A stretch of 64,000 nt of DNA from assembly GCF_008704855.1 (NCBI RefSeq), contig NZ_CP023691.1, positions 744,001 through 808,000 on the forward strand. Reading direction: 5' to 3'. Source of the stretch: Streptomyces platensis. Lineage in GTDB: Bacteria > Actinomycetota > Actinomycetes > Streptomycetales > Streptomycetaceae. The notes below the pieces were generated by a model that saw only the letters and a list, made by a program, of their open reading frames with translations, did not search any database and was not told the DNA's origin. Of the stretch, positions 23,895-31,270 are shown in pieces. Both the position numbers and the translations under genes were made by a program. Each line of letters begins with the position of its first letter. Within the stretch, counting starts at the first letter, position 1.

Positions 23895-24964
23895 CGGCCA
23901 CCACCGGCATCGAGACGCCGCTGACCAGGCTCGTCGGGGTGCGCCATCCCCTGGTGCAGACCGGCATGGGATGGGTGGCCGGACCCCGGCTGGTCTCGGC
24001 CGCGGCCAACGCGGGCGCCCTGGGCATCCTCGCCTCGGCCACCATGACCGTCGAGCAGCTGCGGGCGGCGGTCCGCGAGGTCAAGTCCCGTACGGACGCG
24101 CCCTTCGGGGTCAATCTGCGGGCGGACGCGGGGGACGCCGTGGAGCGGGTGCGGCTCGTGGTGGCGGAGGGCGTACGGGTCGCCTCATTCGCCCTGGCCC
24201 CCTCCCGTGAGCTGATCGCCCGGCTCAAGGACGCGGGGGTCGTCGTCATCCCGTCCGTCGGGGCCCGCCGCCATGCCGAGAAGGTCGCGTCCTGGGGCGC
24301 GGACGCGGTCGTCGTCCAGGGCGGGGAGGGCGGCGGGCACACCGGGAACGTCGCCACGACCGTACTGCTCCCGCAGGTCGTGGACGCCGTTGATATCCCG
24401 GTGATCGCCGCCGGCGGCTTCTTCGACGGCCGCGGTCTGGTCGCGGCGCTGGCCTACGGTGCCGCCGGGGTCGCGATGGGCACCCGCTTTCTGCTGACGT
24501 CCGACAGCACCGTGCCGCCGGCCGTCCAGGCCCGCTATCTGGCGGCGGCCGCCAAGGACATCACCGTCACCACGAAGGTGGACGGGCTGCCGCACCGGAT
24601 GCTGCGCAGCGAGCTGGTCGAGACGCTGGAGCGGTCCGGACGCGGCACCGCGCTGCTCCGGGCGGTGCGCCATGCCGCGTCGTTCAGGAAGCTGTCCGGG
24701 CTGAGCTGGGCCCAGATGGTCCGCGACGGCCTGGCGATGAAACACGGCAAGGCCCTCTCCTGGAGCCAGGTCCTGCTCGCGGCCAACACGCCCATGCTGC
24801 TCAAGGCGTCGATGGTCGAGGGACGCACCGATCTCGGGGTGATGGCGTCCGGCCAGGTCGCCGGGGTGATCGAGGATCTGCCGTCCTGCGCGGAGCTCGT
24901 CGACCGGATCATGGCCGAGGCGCGCCGGACCCTGGCCGGGCTGCCGCCGGGCGCGGCGGGCTGA
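23891..24964 (+). CDS. ipdC: nitronate monooxygenase-family flavoprotein, IpdC-like
   Basis: A 357-residue FMN-binding TIM-barrel protein of the 2-nitropropane dioxygenase family: HPLVQTGMGWVAGPRLVSAAANAG, APFGVNLRADAGD, VVVQGGEGGGHTG near residue 138 (FMN phosphate and active His), VIAAGGFFDGRGLVAALAYGAAGVAMGTRFL near 175. In M. tuberculosis IpdC (Rv3553) is a reductase/oxidase of HIP-derived CoA esters, not a nitronate oxidase, and the context argues for that here. It is last in the operon and followed by a strong 17-bp hairpin. Confidence 0.85.
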   Translation: MTATTGIETPLTRLVGVRHPLVQTGMGWVAGPRLVSAAANAGALGILASATMTVEQLRAAVREVKSRTDAPFGVNLRADAGDAVERVRLVVAEGVRVASFALAPSRELIARLKDAGVVVIPSVGARRHAEKVASWGADAVVVQGGEGGGHTGNVATTVLLPQVVDAVDIPVIAAGGFFDGRGLVAALAYGAAGVAMGTRFLLTSDSTVPPAVQARYLAAAAKDITVTTKVDGLPHRMLRSELVETLERSGRGTALLRAVRHAASFRKLSGLSWAQMVRDGLAMKHGKALSWSQVLLAANTPMLLKASMVEGRTDLGVMASGQVAGVIEDLPSCAELVDRIMAEARRTLAGLPPGAAG

Positions 24965-24974
24965 GCGGGCCGCG

Positions 24975-25014
24975 GCCGTGGCCCGGCCGGAGCGGGTTCC
25001 GGCCGGGCCACGGC
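24975..25014. terminator. strong hairpin terminator after ipdC
   Basis: A perfect 17-bp stem: GCCGTGGCCCGGCCGGA (24975-24991) pairs with TCCGGCCGGGCCACGGC (24998-25014) around a 6-nt loop. It starts 11 bp after the ipdC stop, between convergent operons. There is no T-tract, as is usual in Streptomyces. Confidence 0.85.
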
Positions 25015-25028
25015 ACCGGGGGCAGCGC

Positions 25029-25100
25029 GTACGGGGGGCGGGTCGTCGAACGGGCGCGGCGGGTCGTCGTACGGGGGCGGCGGTCGTCGTACGGGGACCG
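25029..25100. repeat. GTACGGGG-CGGGTCGTC tandem repeat
   Basis: About 3.5 imperfect copies of a 20-22 bp unit (GTACGGGGGCGGCGGTCGTC) fill the space between the ipdC terminator and the thiolase stop codon. It is a minisatellite-like tract with no coding sense that I can support. Confidence 0.7.
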
Positions 25101-26258
25101 TCAGAGCCGCTCAATGATCGTGACATTGGCCTGGCCGCCGCCCTCGCACATGGTCTGTAGCCCGAACCGGCCGCCGGTGCGCTCCAGTTCGTGCAGCAGC
25201 GTCGTCATCAGCCGGACGCCGGTCGCGCCGAGCGGATGGCCGAGGGCGATGGCACCACCGTTGACATTGACCCGCTCCGGATCGGCGCCGGTCTCCTTCA
25301 GCCAGGCCAGCACCACGGGCGCGAACGCCTCATTGATCTCGGTCAGATCGATGTCGCCGATCGACATGCCCGCCTTCTTCAGCGCGTACGCCGTCGCCGG
25401 GATCGGTGCGGACAGCATCCGGATCGGGTCCTCGCCACGCACCGACAGATGGTGGATACGGGCGCGCGGGGTGAGCCCGTGGTCGGCCACCGCCCGCTCG
25501 GAGGCCAGCAGCATGGCGGCCGCGCCGTCGGAGACCTGCGAGGAGACCGCCGCGGTCAGCCGGCCGCCCTCGACGACCGGCGGCAGCCCGGCCATCTTCT
25601 CCAGCGAGGTGGTGCGCCGGGGCCCCTCGTCGGTGGTGACGTCCCCGTAGGCGACGACCTCACGGCCGAAACGGCCTTCGTCGATGGCGCGGACGGCCCG
25701 CCGGTGCGAACGGAGCGCGAACTCCTCCATCTCCTCGCGGGAGATCTGCCACTTGGCGGCGATGAGTTCGGCGCCGTGGAACTGGTTGACGGGCGCCGCG
25801 CCGTAGCGGGCCCGCCAGCCCTCCGAGCCGGCGAACGGGCCGTCGGTCAGTCCCAGCGGGGCGGCGGCCTGGCGGCTGGCGAAGGCGATCGGGATCTGCG
25901 ACATGTTCTGTACGCCGCCCGCGACCACCAGGTCCTGGGTGCCGGAGAGCACGCCCTGGGCCGCGAAATGGACGGCCTGCTGGGAGGAGCCGCACTGCCG
26001 GTCCACCGTCACGCCCGGCACCTCCTCGGGCAGCCCGGCGGCCAGCCAGCACGTCCGGGCGATGTCCCCGGCCTGCGGTCCCACCGTGTCCAGACAGCCG
26101 AAGACCACGTCCTCCACGGCCGCGGGGTCGGCGCCGGTGCGTGCCATCAGCGCCGTCAGTACATGGGCGCCCAGATCGGCCGGGTGGACGGCGGAGAGCC
26201 CGCCGCCCTTCTTGCCGACCGGGGTGCGGACCGCGTCAACGATGTAGGCCTCGGACAT
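25101..26258 (-). CDS. fadA6: acetyl-CoA acetyltransferase/thiolase (FadA6-like)
   Basis: A 385-residue thiolase that cleaves a beta-ketoacyl-CoA with CoA. The nucleophile Cys is in VDRQCGSSQQAVHFAAQ near residue 90; NEAFAPVVLAWLKE, GGAIALGHPLGATGVRL (His) and CEGGGQANVTIIERL (second Cys) complete the active site. The size matches Rv3556c FadA6 (386). The start at 26258 follows AGGGAGACCACC. It is the second gene of a minus-strand unit after the 26432 SDR, but 173 bp with a GC hairpin separate them. Confidence 0.88.
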   Translation of the reverse strand: MSEAYIVDAVRTPVGKKGGGLSAVHPADLGAHVLTALMARTGADPAAVEDVVFGCLDTVGPQAGDIARTCWLAAGLPEEVPGVTVDRQCGSSQQAVHFAAQGVLSGTQDLVVAGGVQNMSQIPIAFASRQAAAPLGLTDGPFAGSEGWRARYGAAPVNQFHGAELIAAKWQISREEMEEFALRSHRRAVRAIDEGRFGREVVAYGDVTTDEGPRRTTSLEKMAGLPPVVEGGRLTAAVSSQVSDGAAAMLLASERAVADHGLTPRARIHHLSVRGEDPIRMLSAPIPATAYALKKAGMSIGDIDLTEINEAFAPVVLAWLKETGADPERVNVNGGAIALGHPLGATGVRLMTTLLHELERTGGRFGLQTMCEGGGQANVTIIERL

Positions 26259-26356
26259 GGTGGTCTCCCTGGTCAGATTCTGCGGAGGTGCCGGTGGATT
26301 CCGCAAGACGGTGCCGCCGGCGGGCGCGGGCGGCGAACTCCTGGAGGCCGTACGGC

Positions 26357-26378
26357 GGGCCCGGGCAGCGCCGGGCCC
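26357..26378. terminator. GC hairpin between SDR and thiolase genes
   Basis: GGGCCCGG (26357-26364) and CCGGGCCC (26371-26378) can pair around a 6-nt loop inside the 173-bp gap. It may attenuate read-through from the SDR gene into the thiolase gene. Confidence 0.35.
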
Positions 26379-26431
26379 GGGGACCCGGCGGTGGCTCGTC
26401 AGGGACCGGGGCCTGGCCCGCCCACTGTGGC

Positions 26432-27214
26432 TCACGCATGCTGCGAGCTGACGGACACCGTTTCGCCGGTCATGTACGAGGCGTAGTCGCCGGCCAGGAA
26501 GACGATGACATTGGCGACCTCCCAGGGTTCGGCATGGCGGCCGAACGCCTCTCGCTCGGTGAGCTCCGCGAGCAGCTCGGGGGTGGTCACCTTCACCAGA
26601 TGCGGGTGCAGGGCGAGGCTGGGCGAGACCGCGTTGACGCGGACACCGAATTCCGCGGCCTCCATGGCGGCACACCGGGTCAGCGCCATCACCCCGGCCT
26701 TGGCCGCGGCGTAGTGGGCCTGGCCACGCTGTGCGCGCCAGCCGACGACGGAGGCGTTGTTGACGATCACGCCGCCGCTGCCGGTGGCCTTCATCCGGCG
26801 CAGGGCGGCCCGGGTGCAGCGGAAGGTGCCGTTCAGCGTCACATCGAGCACCTTGCTCCACTGCTCATCGGTCATCTCGACGAGGTCGGCGGTGCCGCCG
26901 AGCCCGGCGTTGTTGACCACGATGTCGAGCCGCCCATGTTGCTCTTCCGCCAGCTCCAGCAGGGCGTTGACCTGGCCTTCGTCGGTGACATCGCAGGGCA
27001 GGGCGGCCACTTTCCCCGCGCCGAACTCCGCGGCCAGCGCCGCGGCGCTCTCCTTCAGCCGGCGCTCATGGGCGTCACCGATGACGATGCGGGCGCCCTC
27101 CTCCAGGAACCTGCGGGCGGTGGCGCCGCCGATACCGGCTCCGGCGGCCGCGGTGATGACGGCGGTCCGGCCGTCGAGCAGATGGTGGCCGGGCACGTAC
27201 GGGGGCGGTGTCAT
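26432..27214 (-). CDS. SDR-family oxidoreductase, Rv3559c/IpdF-like
   Basis: A 260-residue short-chain dehydrogenase: LLDGRTAVITAAAGAGIGGATARRFLEEGA (an alanine-rich form of the TGxxxGIG loop), CDVTDE, NNAGLGGTADLVEMTDEQWSKVLDVTLNGTF, Ser in VNNASVVGWRAQRGQAHYAAAK. The size and place next to fadE30 match Rv3559c (262), assigned to reduction or oxidation of the HIP 5-keto group. It is divergent from fadE30, with a KstR2-type operator between. The IpdF assignment rests on family and context. Confidence 0.82.
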   Translation of the reverse strand: MTPPPYVPGHHLLDGRTAVITAAAGAGIGGATARRFLEEGARIVIGDAHERRLKESAAALAAEFGAGKVAALPCDVTDEGQVNALLELAEEQHGRLDIVVNNAGLGGTADLVEMTDEQWSKVLDVTLNGTFRCTRAALRRMKATGSGGVIVNNASVVGWRAQRGQAHYAAAKAGVMALTRCAAMEAAEFGVRVNAVSPSLALHPHLVKVTTPELLAELTEREAFGRHAEPWEVANVIVFLAGDYASYMTGETVSVSSQHA

Positions 27215-27334
27215 ACGCGAGCCTCCAGCGGATGGTCTCCAGGCCGGTCCGGGTCCGGGCGATCCGGTCGCGGAGCAGGGCGGGCACTCGCGAGCGGTGG
27301 GGCCTCGACGCTGCTCATGGCGCTACGTTAACCT

Positions 27335-27348
27335 ACCAAACACTTGTT
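27335..27348. promoter_or_regulatory. KstR2-type operator between SDR and fadE30 operons
   Basis: ACCAAACACTTGTT fits AnCAAGnnCTTGnT with one deviation, the same left-arm A as at 21497. The wider element CTACCAAACACTTGTTAG (27333-27350) is an extended inverted repeat. It lies directly before the RBS (GAAGGAG) of the short leader frame at 27363, where a bound TetR protein would block transcription in both directions. Confidence 0.7.
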
Positions 27349-27362
27349 AGAGAAGGAGCGCG

Positions 27363-27443
27363 ATGGCGATGCCCGCTGCCCACGACAAGACACCCCCGCA
27401 CGCCGGGCCGCTCCCCTGGCCACCACCGGAGGCGGACGCCTGA
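27363..27443 (+). CDS. 26-residue leader reading frame coupled to fadE30
   Basis: ATG at 27363 follows GAGAAGGAGCGCG, a better RBS than most in the window. The frame encodes 26 residues (MAMPAAHDKTPPHAGPLPW, then PPPEADA) and stops with TGA at 27441-27443, overlapping the fadE30 ATG as TGATG. It is proline-rich, with a PPP run that could stall ribosomes. It may be a leader peptide that couples translation, or an accidental frame. I know no homologue. Confidence 0.4.
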   Translation: MAMPAAHDKTPPHAGPLPWPPPEADA

Positions 27444-28648
27444 TGGACCTCCAATTCACCGCCGCCGAAGAGGAGTTCCGGGCCGAGGCCCGCATCTGGC
27501 TCGCCGGCCATGTACCCACCACGCCGCTGCCGTCCCTGGAAACCGCGGAAGGGTTCGCCGCCCACCGGGAATGGGAGCACCAACTCGCCGCGGACCGCTG
27601 GTCGGTCGTCTCCTGGCCCGAGAAGTACGGCGGCCGGGGCGCCTCGCTCTGGCAGTGGCTGCTCTTCGAGGAGGAGTACTACCGCGCGGGCGCCCCCGGA
27701 CGGGTCAGCCAGAACGGCATCAGCCTGCTCGCCCCGACCCTGTTCGAGCACGGCACCGAGGAGCAACGCGCCCGGGTGCTGGGCCCCATGGCTCGTGGCG
27801 AGGTCATCTGGGCGCAGGCCTGGTCGGAGCCGGAGGCGGGGTCGGATCTCGCATCGCTGCGCTCGGCCGCCGTACGGACCGACGGCGGCTGGCTGCTGAG
27901 CGGACAGAAGACCTGGTCGTCCCGGGCCGCGTTCGCCGACCGCGCCTTCGGGCTGTTCCGCAGCGACCCGGACACCGCCCGGCCGCACCAGGGACTCACC
28001 TATCTGATGTTCCCGCTGGACGCACCGGGCGTGACGGTACGCCCCATCGGCCGCCTCGACGGCAAACCCGCCTTCGCCGAACTCTTCCTCGATGAGGTCT
28101 TCGTGCCCGACGCGGACGTCATCGGCGAGCCGGGCCAGGGCTGGCGGATCGCGATGAGCACCACCGGCAAGGAACGCGGTCTGACGCTGCGCAGTCCGGG
28201 CCGCTTCACCGCGGCCGCCGAGCGACTGGCCGCACTGTGGCACGAAGCCCCCGAGGGGACCGCCCCGGCCCTCGGCGACCGGGTGGCCGACGCCCTGATC
28301 GGCGCCCGCGCCTACCAGCTCTTCACCTACGCCCATGCCTCCCGGCTCACCGCCGACGAGGGGGCCGCCCCCGATCGCGCCCAGCCGAAGACGGGCGACC
28401 TCGGCGCCGAGTCGAGCCTGAACAAGGTCTTCTGGTCCGAGCTGGACCTCGCCCTGCACGAGACCGCCCTGGACCTGCTCGGCCCGTACGGCATGCTCGC
28501 CGACGACGCCGACGAGGCACCCGCACACGGAAGTTGGGCCGAGGGCTACACCTTCTCACTCGCCGGTCCGATCTACGCCGGCACCAACGAGATCCAGCGC
28601 CACATCATCGCCGAGCGGCTGCTCGGCCTGCCGAAGGGACGCCGTTGA
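27443..28648 (+). CDS. acyl-CoA dehydrogenase (FadE30-like)
   Basis: A 401-residue FAD enzyme that makes the alpha,beta double bond of an acyl-CoA. Visible: MDLQFTAAEEEFRAEARIWLAGHVP, WPEKYGGRGASLWQWLLFEEEYYRAG, the FAD-binding WAQAWSEPEAGSDLASLRSAAVR near residue 125, QKTWSSRAAFAD, and a C-terminal YAGTNEIQRHIIAERLLGLP. The length fits FadE30 (Rv3560c, 385), which acts on HIP-CoA. The ATG at 27443 has RBS GGAGGCGG and overlaps both the leader stop and, at its end, the start of a second dehydrogenase (TGATG at 28646-28650). FadE enzymes of this pathway often work as heterotetramers, so the two products may form one enzyme. Confidence 0.88.
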   Translation: MDLQFTAAEEEFRAEARIWLAGHVPTTPLPSLETAEGFAAHREWEHQLAADRWSVVSWPEKYGGRGASLWQWLLFEEEYYRAGAPGRVSQNGISLLAPTLFEHGTEEQRARVLGPMARGEVIWAQAWSEPEAGSDLASLRSAAVRTDGGWLLSGQKTWSSRAAFADRAFGLFRSDPDTARPHQGLTYLMFPLDAPGVTVRPIGRLDGKPAFAELFLDEVFVPDADVIGEPGQGWRIAMSTTGKERGLTLRSPGRFTAAAERLAALWHEAPEGTAPALGDRVADALIGARAYQLFTYAHASRLTADEGAAPDRAQPKTGDLGAESSLNKVFWSELDLALHETALDLLGPYGMLADDADEAPAHGSWAEGYTFSLAGPIYAGTNEIQRHIIAERLLGLPKGRR

Positions 28649-29736
28649 TGCGGTTCCTCCTGACCGACGAGCAGCGGGAGTTCGCGCACGCCCTGGACGG
28701 CATGCTGAGCGCGTCCGGCACCCCGGCCGTGGCACGGGCCTGGGCGGCCGGCGACCACCAGCCGGGCCGGGCACTGTGGACGCGCATCGCGCGGACGGGG
28801 GTGTTCGGGCTCGCCGTTCCGGAGCAGCACGGCGGGTCGGGGCTGCTGCCGGTTGAACTGGCTCTTGCCTTCCAGGAGTTGGGGCGGCACGCCGCCCCGG
28901 GACCGCTGGTGGAGACGGTGGCGGCGGCCGCGTTCCTGGGACGTCTCGGCGCGGACGCGCAGGCCGGGGAATGGCTGCCGCGGATCGCCGCGGGTGACGC
29001 CGTCCTCAGCCTGTGCGCCGGGGCGGGCCCGGACGCCCTGGAGGCAGCCCCCGACCCGGCCGGGTACGTTCGGGACGCCGACGCCGCCGACCCGGCCCCG
29101 TACGCCCTGGACGACGACGCCACTGACCGGGCACCGTACGCCCTGGACGCCGACGCCGCCGACGCCGTCCTCCTCATACGGGGCGACACGGTGTCCCGTA
29201 CGGACACCCACGGCCCGGTCCAGTCCTCCCTCGACCCGGCCCGGCGACTGGCCCGCCCGCTCGATGGCACGGTGCTGGCGCGGAGCCCCGCGGTGACCGC
29301 GGCCGCCGTACACGCCGTCGAGGTCGCACGGCTGCTCACCGCCGCCCAGTCCCTCGGTCTCGGCCGCGCCCTGCTGGCGGCGACGGTCTCCTACGTCCGG
29401 CAGCGCACCCAATTCGGTTCGCCCATCGGCTCGTTCCAAGCGGTCAAACACCGGCTGGCGGACACCCTCATCGGGCTGGAATTCGCCCAGCCGCTGGTCC
29501 ATGCGGCGGCCCTGGCACTGGAGGCCGGCGCCCCGTCAGCAGGCCGGGAAGTGGCGGCAGCAAAGGTCGCGGCAGGCGAGGCCGGGTACGCCGCCGCACG
29601 CACAGCACTCCAACTCCACGGCGCCATCGGCTACACCGAGGAGCTCGGCCTCTCCCTCTGGATACGCAAGGCCCGCCCCCTGCGCGACGCCTGGGGCACC
29701 CCGGCCATCTGCCGCGCCCGCGTCCTCACGGGGTGA
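28648..29736 (+). CDS. acyl-CoA dehydrogenase, short partner type
   Basis: A 362-residue acyl-CoA dehydrogenase: MRFLLTDEQREFAHALDGML, GVFGLAVPEQHGGSGLLPVELA, RTQFGSPIGSFQAVKHRLADT near 250 and LQLHGAIGYTEELGLSLWIRKA (the Glu region). The middle FAD/substrate domain is poorly conserved and lacks the usual TEP..GSD signature, as in the partner subunits FadE31-33 or ChsE-type pairs. Residues about 139-174 are an acidic insert made of three 12-residue repeats (see repeat at 29062). It is coupled to fadE30 by a 1-bp overlap. Which FadE it corresponds to cannot be settled from sequence reading. Confidence 0.82.
   Translation: MRFLLTDEQREFAHALDGMLSASGTPAVARAWAAGDHQPGRALWTRIARTGVFGLAVPEQHGGSGLLPVELALAFQELGRHAAPGPLVETVAAAAFLGRLGADAQAGEWLPRIAAGDAVLSLCAGAGPDALEAAPDPAGYVRDADAADPAPYALDDDATDRAPYALDADAADAVLLIRGDTVSRTDTHGPVQSSLDPARRLARPLDGTVLARSPAVTAAAVHAVEVARLLTAAQSLGLGRALLAATVSYVRQRTQFGSPIGSFQAVKHRLADTLIGLEFAQPLVHAAALALEAGAPSAGREVAAAKVAAGEAGYAAARTALQLHGAIGYTEELGLSLWIRKARPLRDAWGTPAICRARVLTG
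29062..29169 (+). repeat. three 36-bp in-frame repeats in an acyl-CoA dehydrogenase
   Basis: Units 29062-29097, 29098-29133 and 29134-29169 each encode a 12-residue motif of the form (P/G)Y(A/V)(L/R)D(A/D)DA(A/T)D. Units 2 and 3 share CCGTACGCCCTGGACG. The result is an acidic loop in the middle domain, probably grown by replication slippage. Confidence 0.8.
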
Positions 29737-29807
29737 GATGGGGGCGTGGCCGAGGGCCCTCACGGTGGGCCGCCATGGCGCGCCCTCAGTTCGCCGCACG
29801 CGGACCC

Positions 29808-29839
29808 CACTAGGGCGTGTCGACACTAGGGCGTGTCGA
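29808..29839. repeat. perfect 16-bp tandem duplication with hairpin
   Basis: CACTAGGGCGTGTCGA occurs twice head to tail (29808-29823, 29824-29839). Across the junction GTCGACAC pairs with GTGTCGAC around TAGGGC. The second copy contains the stop codon and last codons of the lipoprotein gene; the first carries a spare stop. It may act as a bidirectional terminator after the dehydrogenase operon. Confidence 0.75.
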
Positions 29840-30263
29840 CCGGGACAGTGGCGGACCGCATGACTCCCGCCGCTTTGGTCTTCGCACCCTTGAGATCCGT
29901 CGCGCGGCCGTTGCGCAGTACCTTCACGGACTTGGGCACCTCCACCCGGAAGCGCACATCGCAGTTGGCGATCTTGCCGCATGCGGCCTGGAGGCCGAGG
30001 ATCCCCTTCTTCAGGCTCCAGCTGGTCTCTTCGTCGGCGCCGATGCCCACGTCGAACCAGCGGGTCACCTTGACGTCCTCGCGCTCCGCGGCCACGAGGT
30101 CGGTGGAAATGTCGTGTGACATGACGTTCAGGGTCTTGCCGTCGAAGGGGAAGGTCTTCGTCTCGGGTTTTGCCTCTTCGACGTTGGCGCATCCGGTGAG
30201 ACCGATGCCTGCGGCGAGGATGACGCCTGCCATGACGTTCCGTGACCAAGTGCGGGGAACCAC
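29826..30263 (-). CDS. hypothetical lipoprotein
   Basis: A 145-residue exported lipoprotein of unknown function. The signal is NVMAGVILAAGIGLTGCAN, with lipobox LTGC and lipidated Cys24. The mature part (TFPFDGKTLNVMSHDISTDL, VTRWFDVGIGADEETSWSLK, CDVRFRVEVPKSVKVLRNG) looks like a single beta-sandwich with two Cys that could pair. The start is GTG at 30263, with RBS GGAGG seven bases upstream. It is transcribed toward the dehydrogenase operon and away from the PadR gene. I do not recognise a named family. Confidence 0.75.
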   Translation of the reverse strand: MVPRTWSRNVMAGVILAAGIGLTGCANVEEAKPETKTFPFDGKTLNVMSHDISTDLVAAEREDVKVTRWFDVGIGADEETSWSLKKGILGLQAACGKIANCDVRFRVEVPKSVKVLRNGRATDLKGAKTKAAGVMRSATVPVDTP

Positions 30264-30444
30264 GATTGCCTCCGATTAAGTCATCAGGTGGTGCAATCCA
30301 GATTCGTGGTCCGTGCCGCCGGGCACATCTGCCGTTCGGCAGAGATCCGGGCCGCACTGTCGGCGGCGCGCACACGGTGGGCGGCGAACCGCGCGACGTG
30401 GCACCGTGCCGGGCGTCGCGGCTCCGCCCCGAAGCCGGGCAGGC

Positions 30445-31059
30445 CTAAAACCGCCGCCGCTCCCGCTCCTCCAGATCGGCCAGCATCGCGTCGGCCAGGT
30501 CGCGTTCGGCGGCGTAGTAGCGTTCCGACCACTTCAGGACGAGGGCGGGGTAGGTCCACGGCTCCTCGTCACGGGTGTCCTCGGCGTCCACCTCGGCGCG
30601 TTGGCGCATGGTTTCCGCGTACTGGCGGTGTTGTCCCAGTACGTCGCGCATCCGGTCGGTCTCCAGGAGGTGGCCGAGCCACATGCGCAGCATCACGCCG
30701 TGTTTGAGGACCGGGGGCTCCACGGGTGCCTCGCGGGCCCAGTGGCGTGCTGCGGCCATTCCGGCGTCGGTGATCACGTAGACGCGCTTGTCGCGGTTGC
30801 CGGTTTCCTGGGCGACCATCCGCGAGGTGACGTAACCGACCTTCTCCAGGCGCTTCAGCTCACCGTAGATCTGGCTGAAGGAGGGGCTCCAGTAGAAGAG
30901 GCGCAGCGACCAGTCGGACCATTTCTTCAGGTCGTAGCCGGACAGCTCCTCGCCGAAGGAGAGCAGGCCCAGTACCGCCCAACTGGTCGCCGGCAGCGCC
31001 GGTCGCTCGGCATCGCCGGTATCCGCGGCGTCCGCCCTCTTCTCCGTCACGTGCGGCAT
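30445..31059 (-). CDS. PadR-family transcriptional regulator
   Basis: A 204-residue regulator. The winged helix reads SWAVLGLLSFGEELSGYDLKKW, FSQIYGELKRLEKVGYVTSRMV and NRDKRVYVITDAGMAAARHW (residues about 25-110); the rest is the helical Vir_act_alpha_C dimerisation domain with MLRMWLGHLLETDRM. It is divergent from the FUSC transporter gene with 211 bp between, the common arrangement in which a PadR repressor controls an efflux system. Phenolic acids are the classical PadR ligands. It is not a TetR protein and so is not the missing KstR2. Confidence 0.88.
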   Translation of the reverse strand: MPHVTEKRADAADTGDAERPALPATSWAVLGLLSFGEELSGYDLKKWSDWSLRLFYWSPSFSQIYGELKRLEKVGYVTSRMVAQETGNRDKRVYVITDAGMAAARHWAREAPVEPPVLKHGVMLRMWLGHLLETDRMRDVLGQHRQYAETMRQRAEVDAEDTRDEEPWTYPALVLKWSERYYAAERDLADAMLADLEERERRRF

Positions 31060-31270
31060 CCTACGGTCCGCGCCCGTCCGCTGCCCGACCGCTCAGCGCC
31101 AACTCCCGTTCCGCTTCTTGGCATTCCTGCTAGAGGTATGCCGGTTGGAAACACAGTGGGGAGGTGGGCTCGGTGCGGTACCGGGCGCCGTGGCGCGAGA
31201 GGTGCGGGAGGGGTGAGGGTGGCGGGGGTCACGCGGTGCGGAGCGGGACGCGCTGGCCAATAGTGGAGAG

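Noticed and set aside
25029..25100. Possible CRISPR or integration site from 20-bp repeats
   Set aside because: Repeats are contiguous and imperfect with no spacers, no tRNA and no integrase nearby.
30445..31059. Candidate KstR2 regulator
   Set aside because: The protein is PadR type (Vir C-terminal domain), not TetR, and faces the FUSC exporter.
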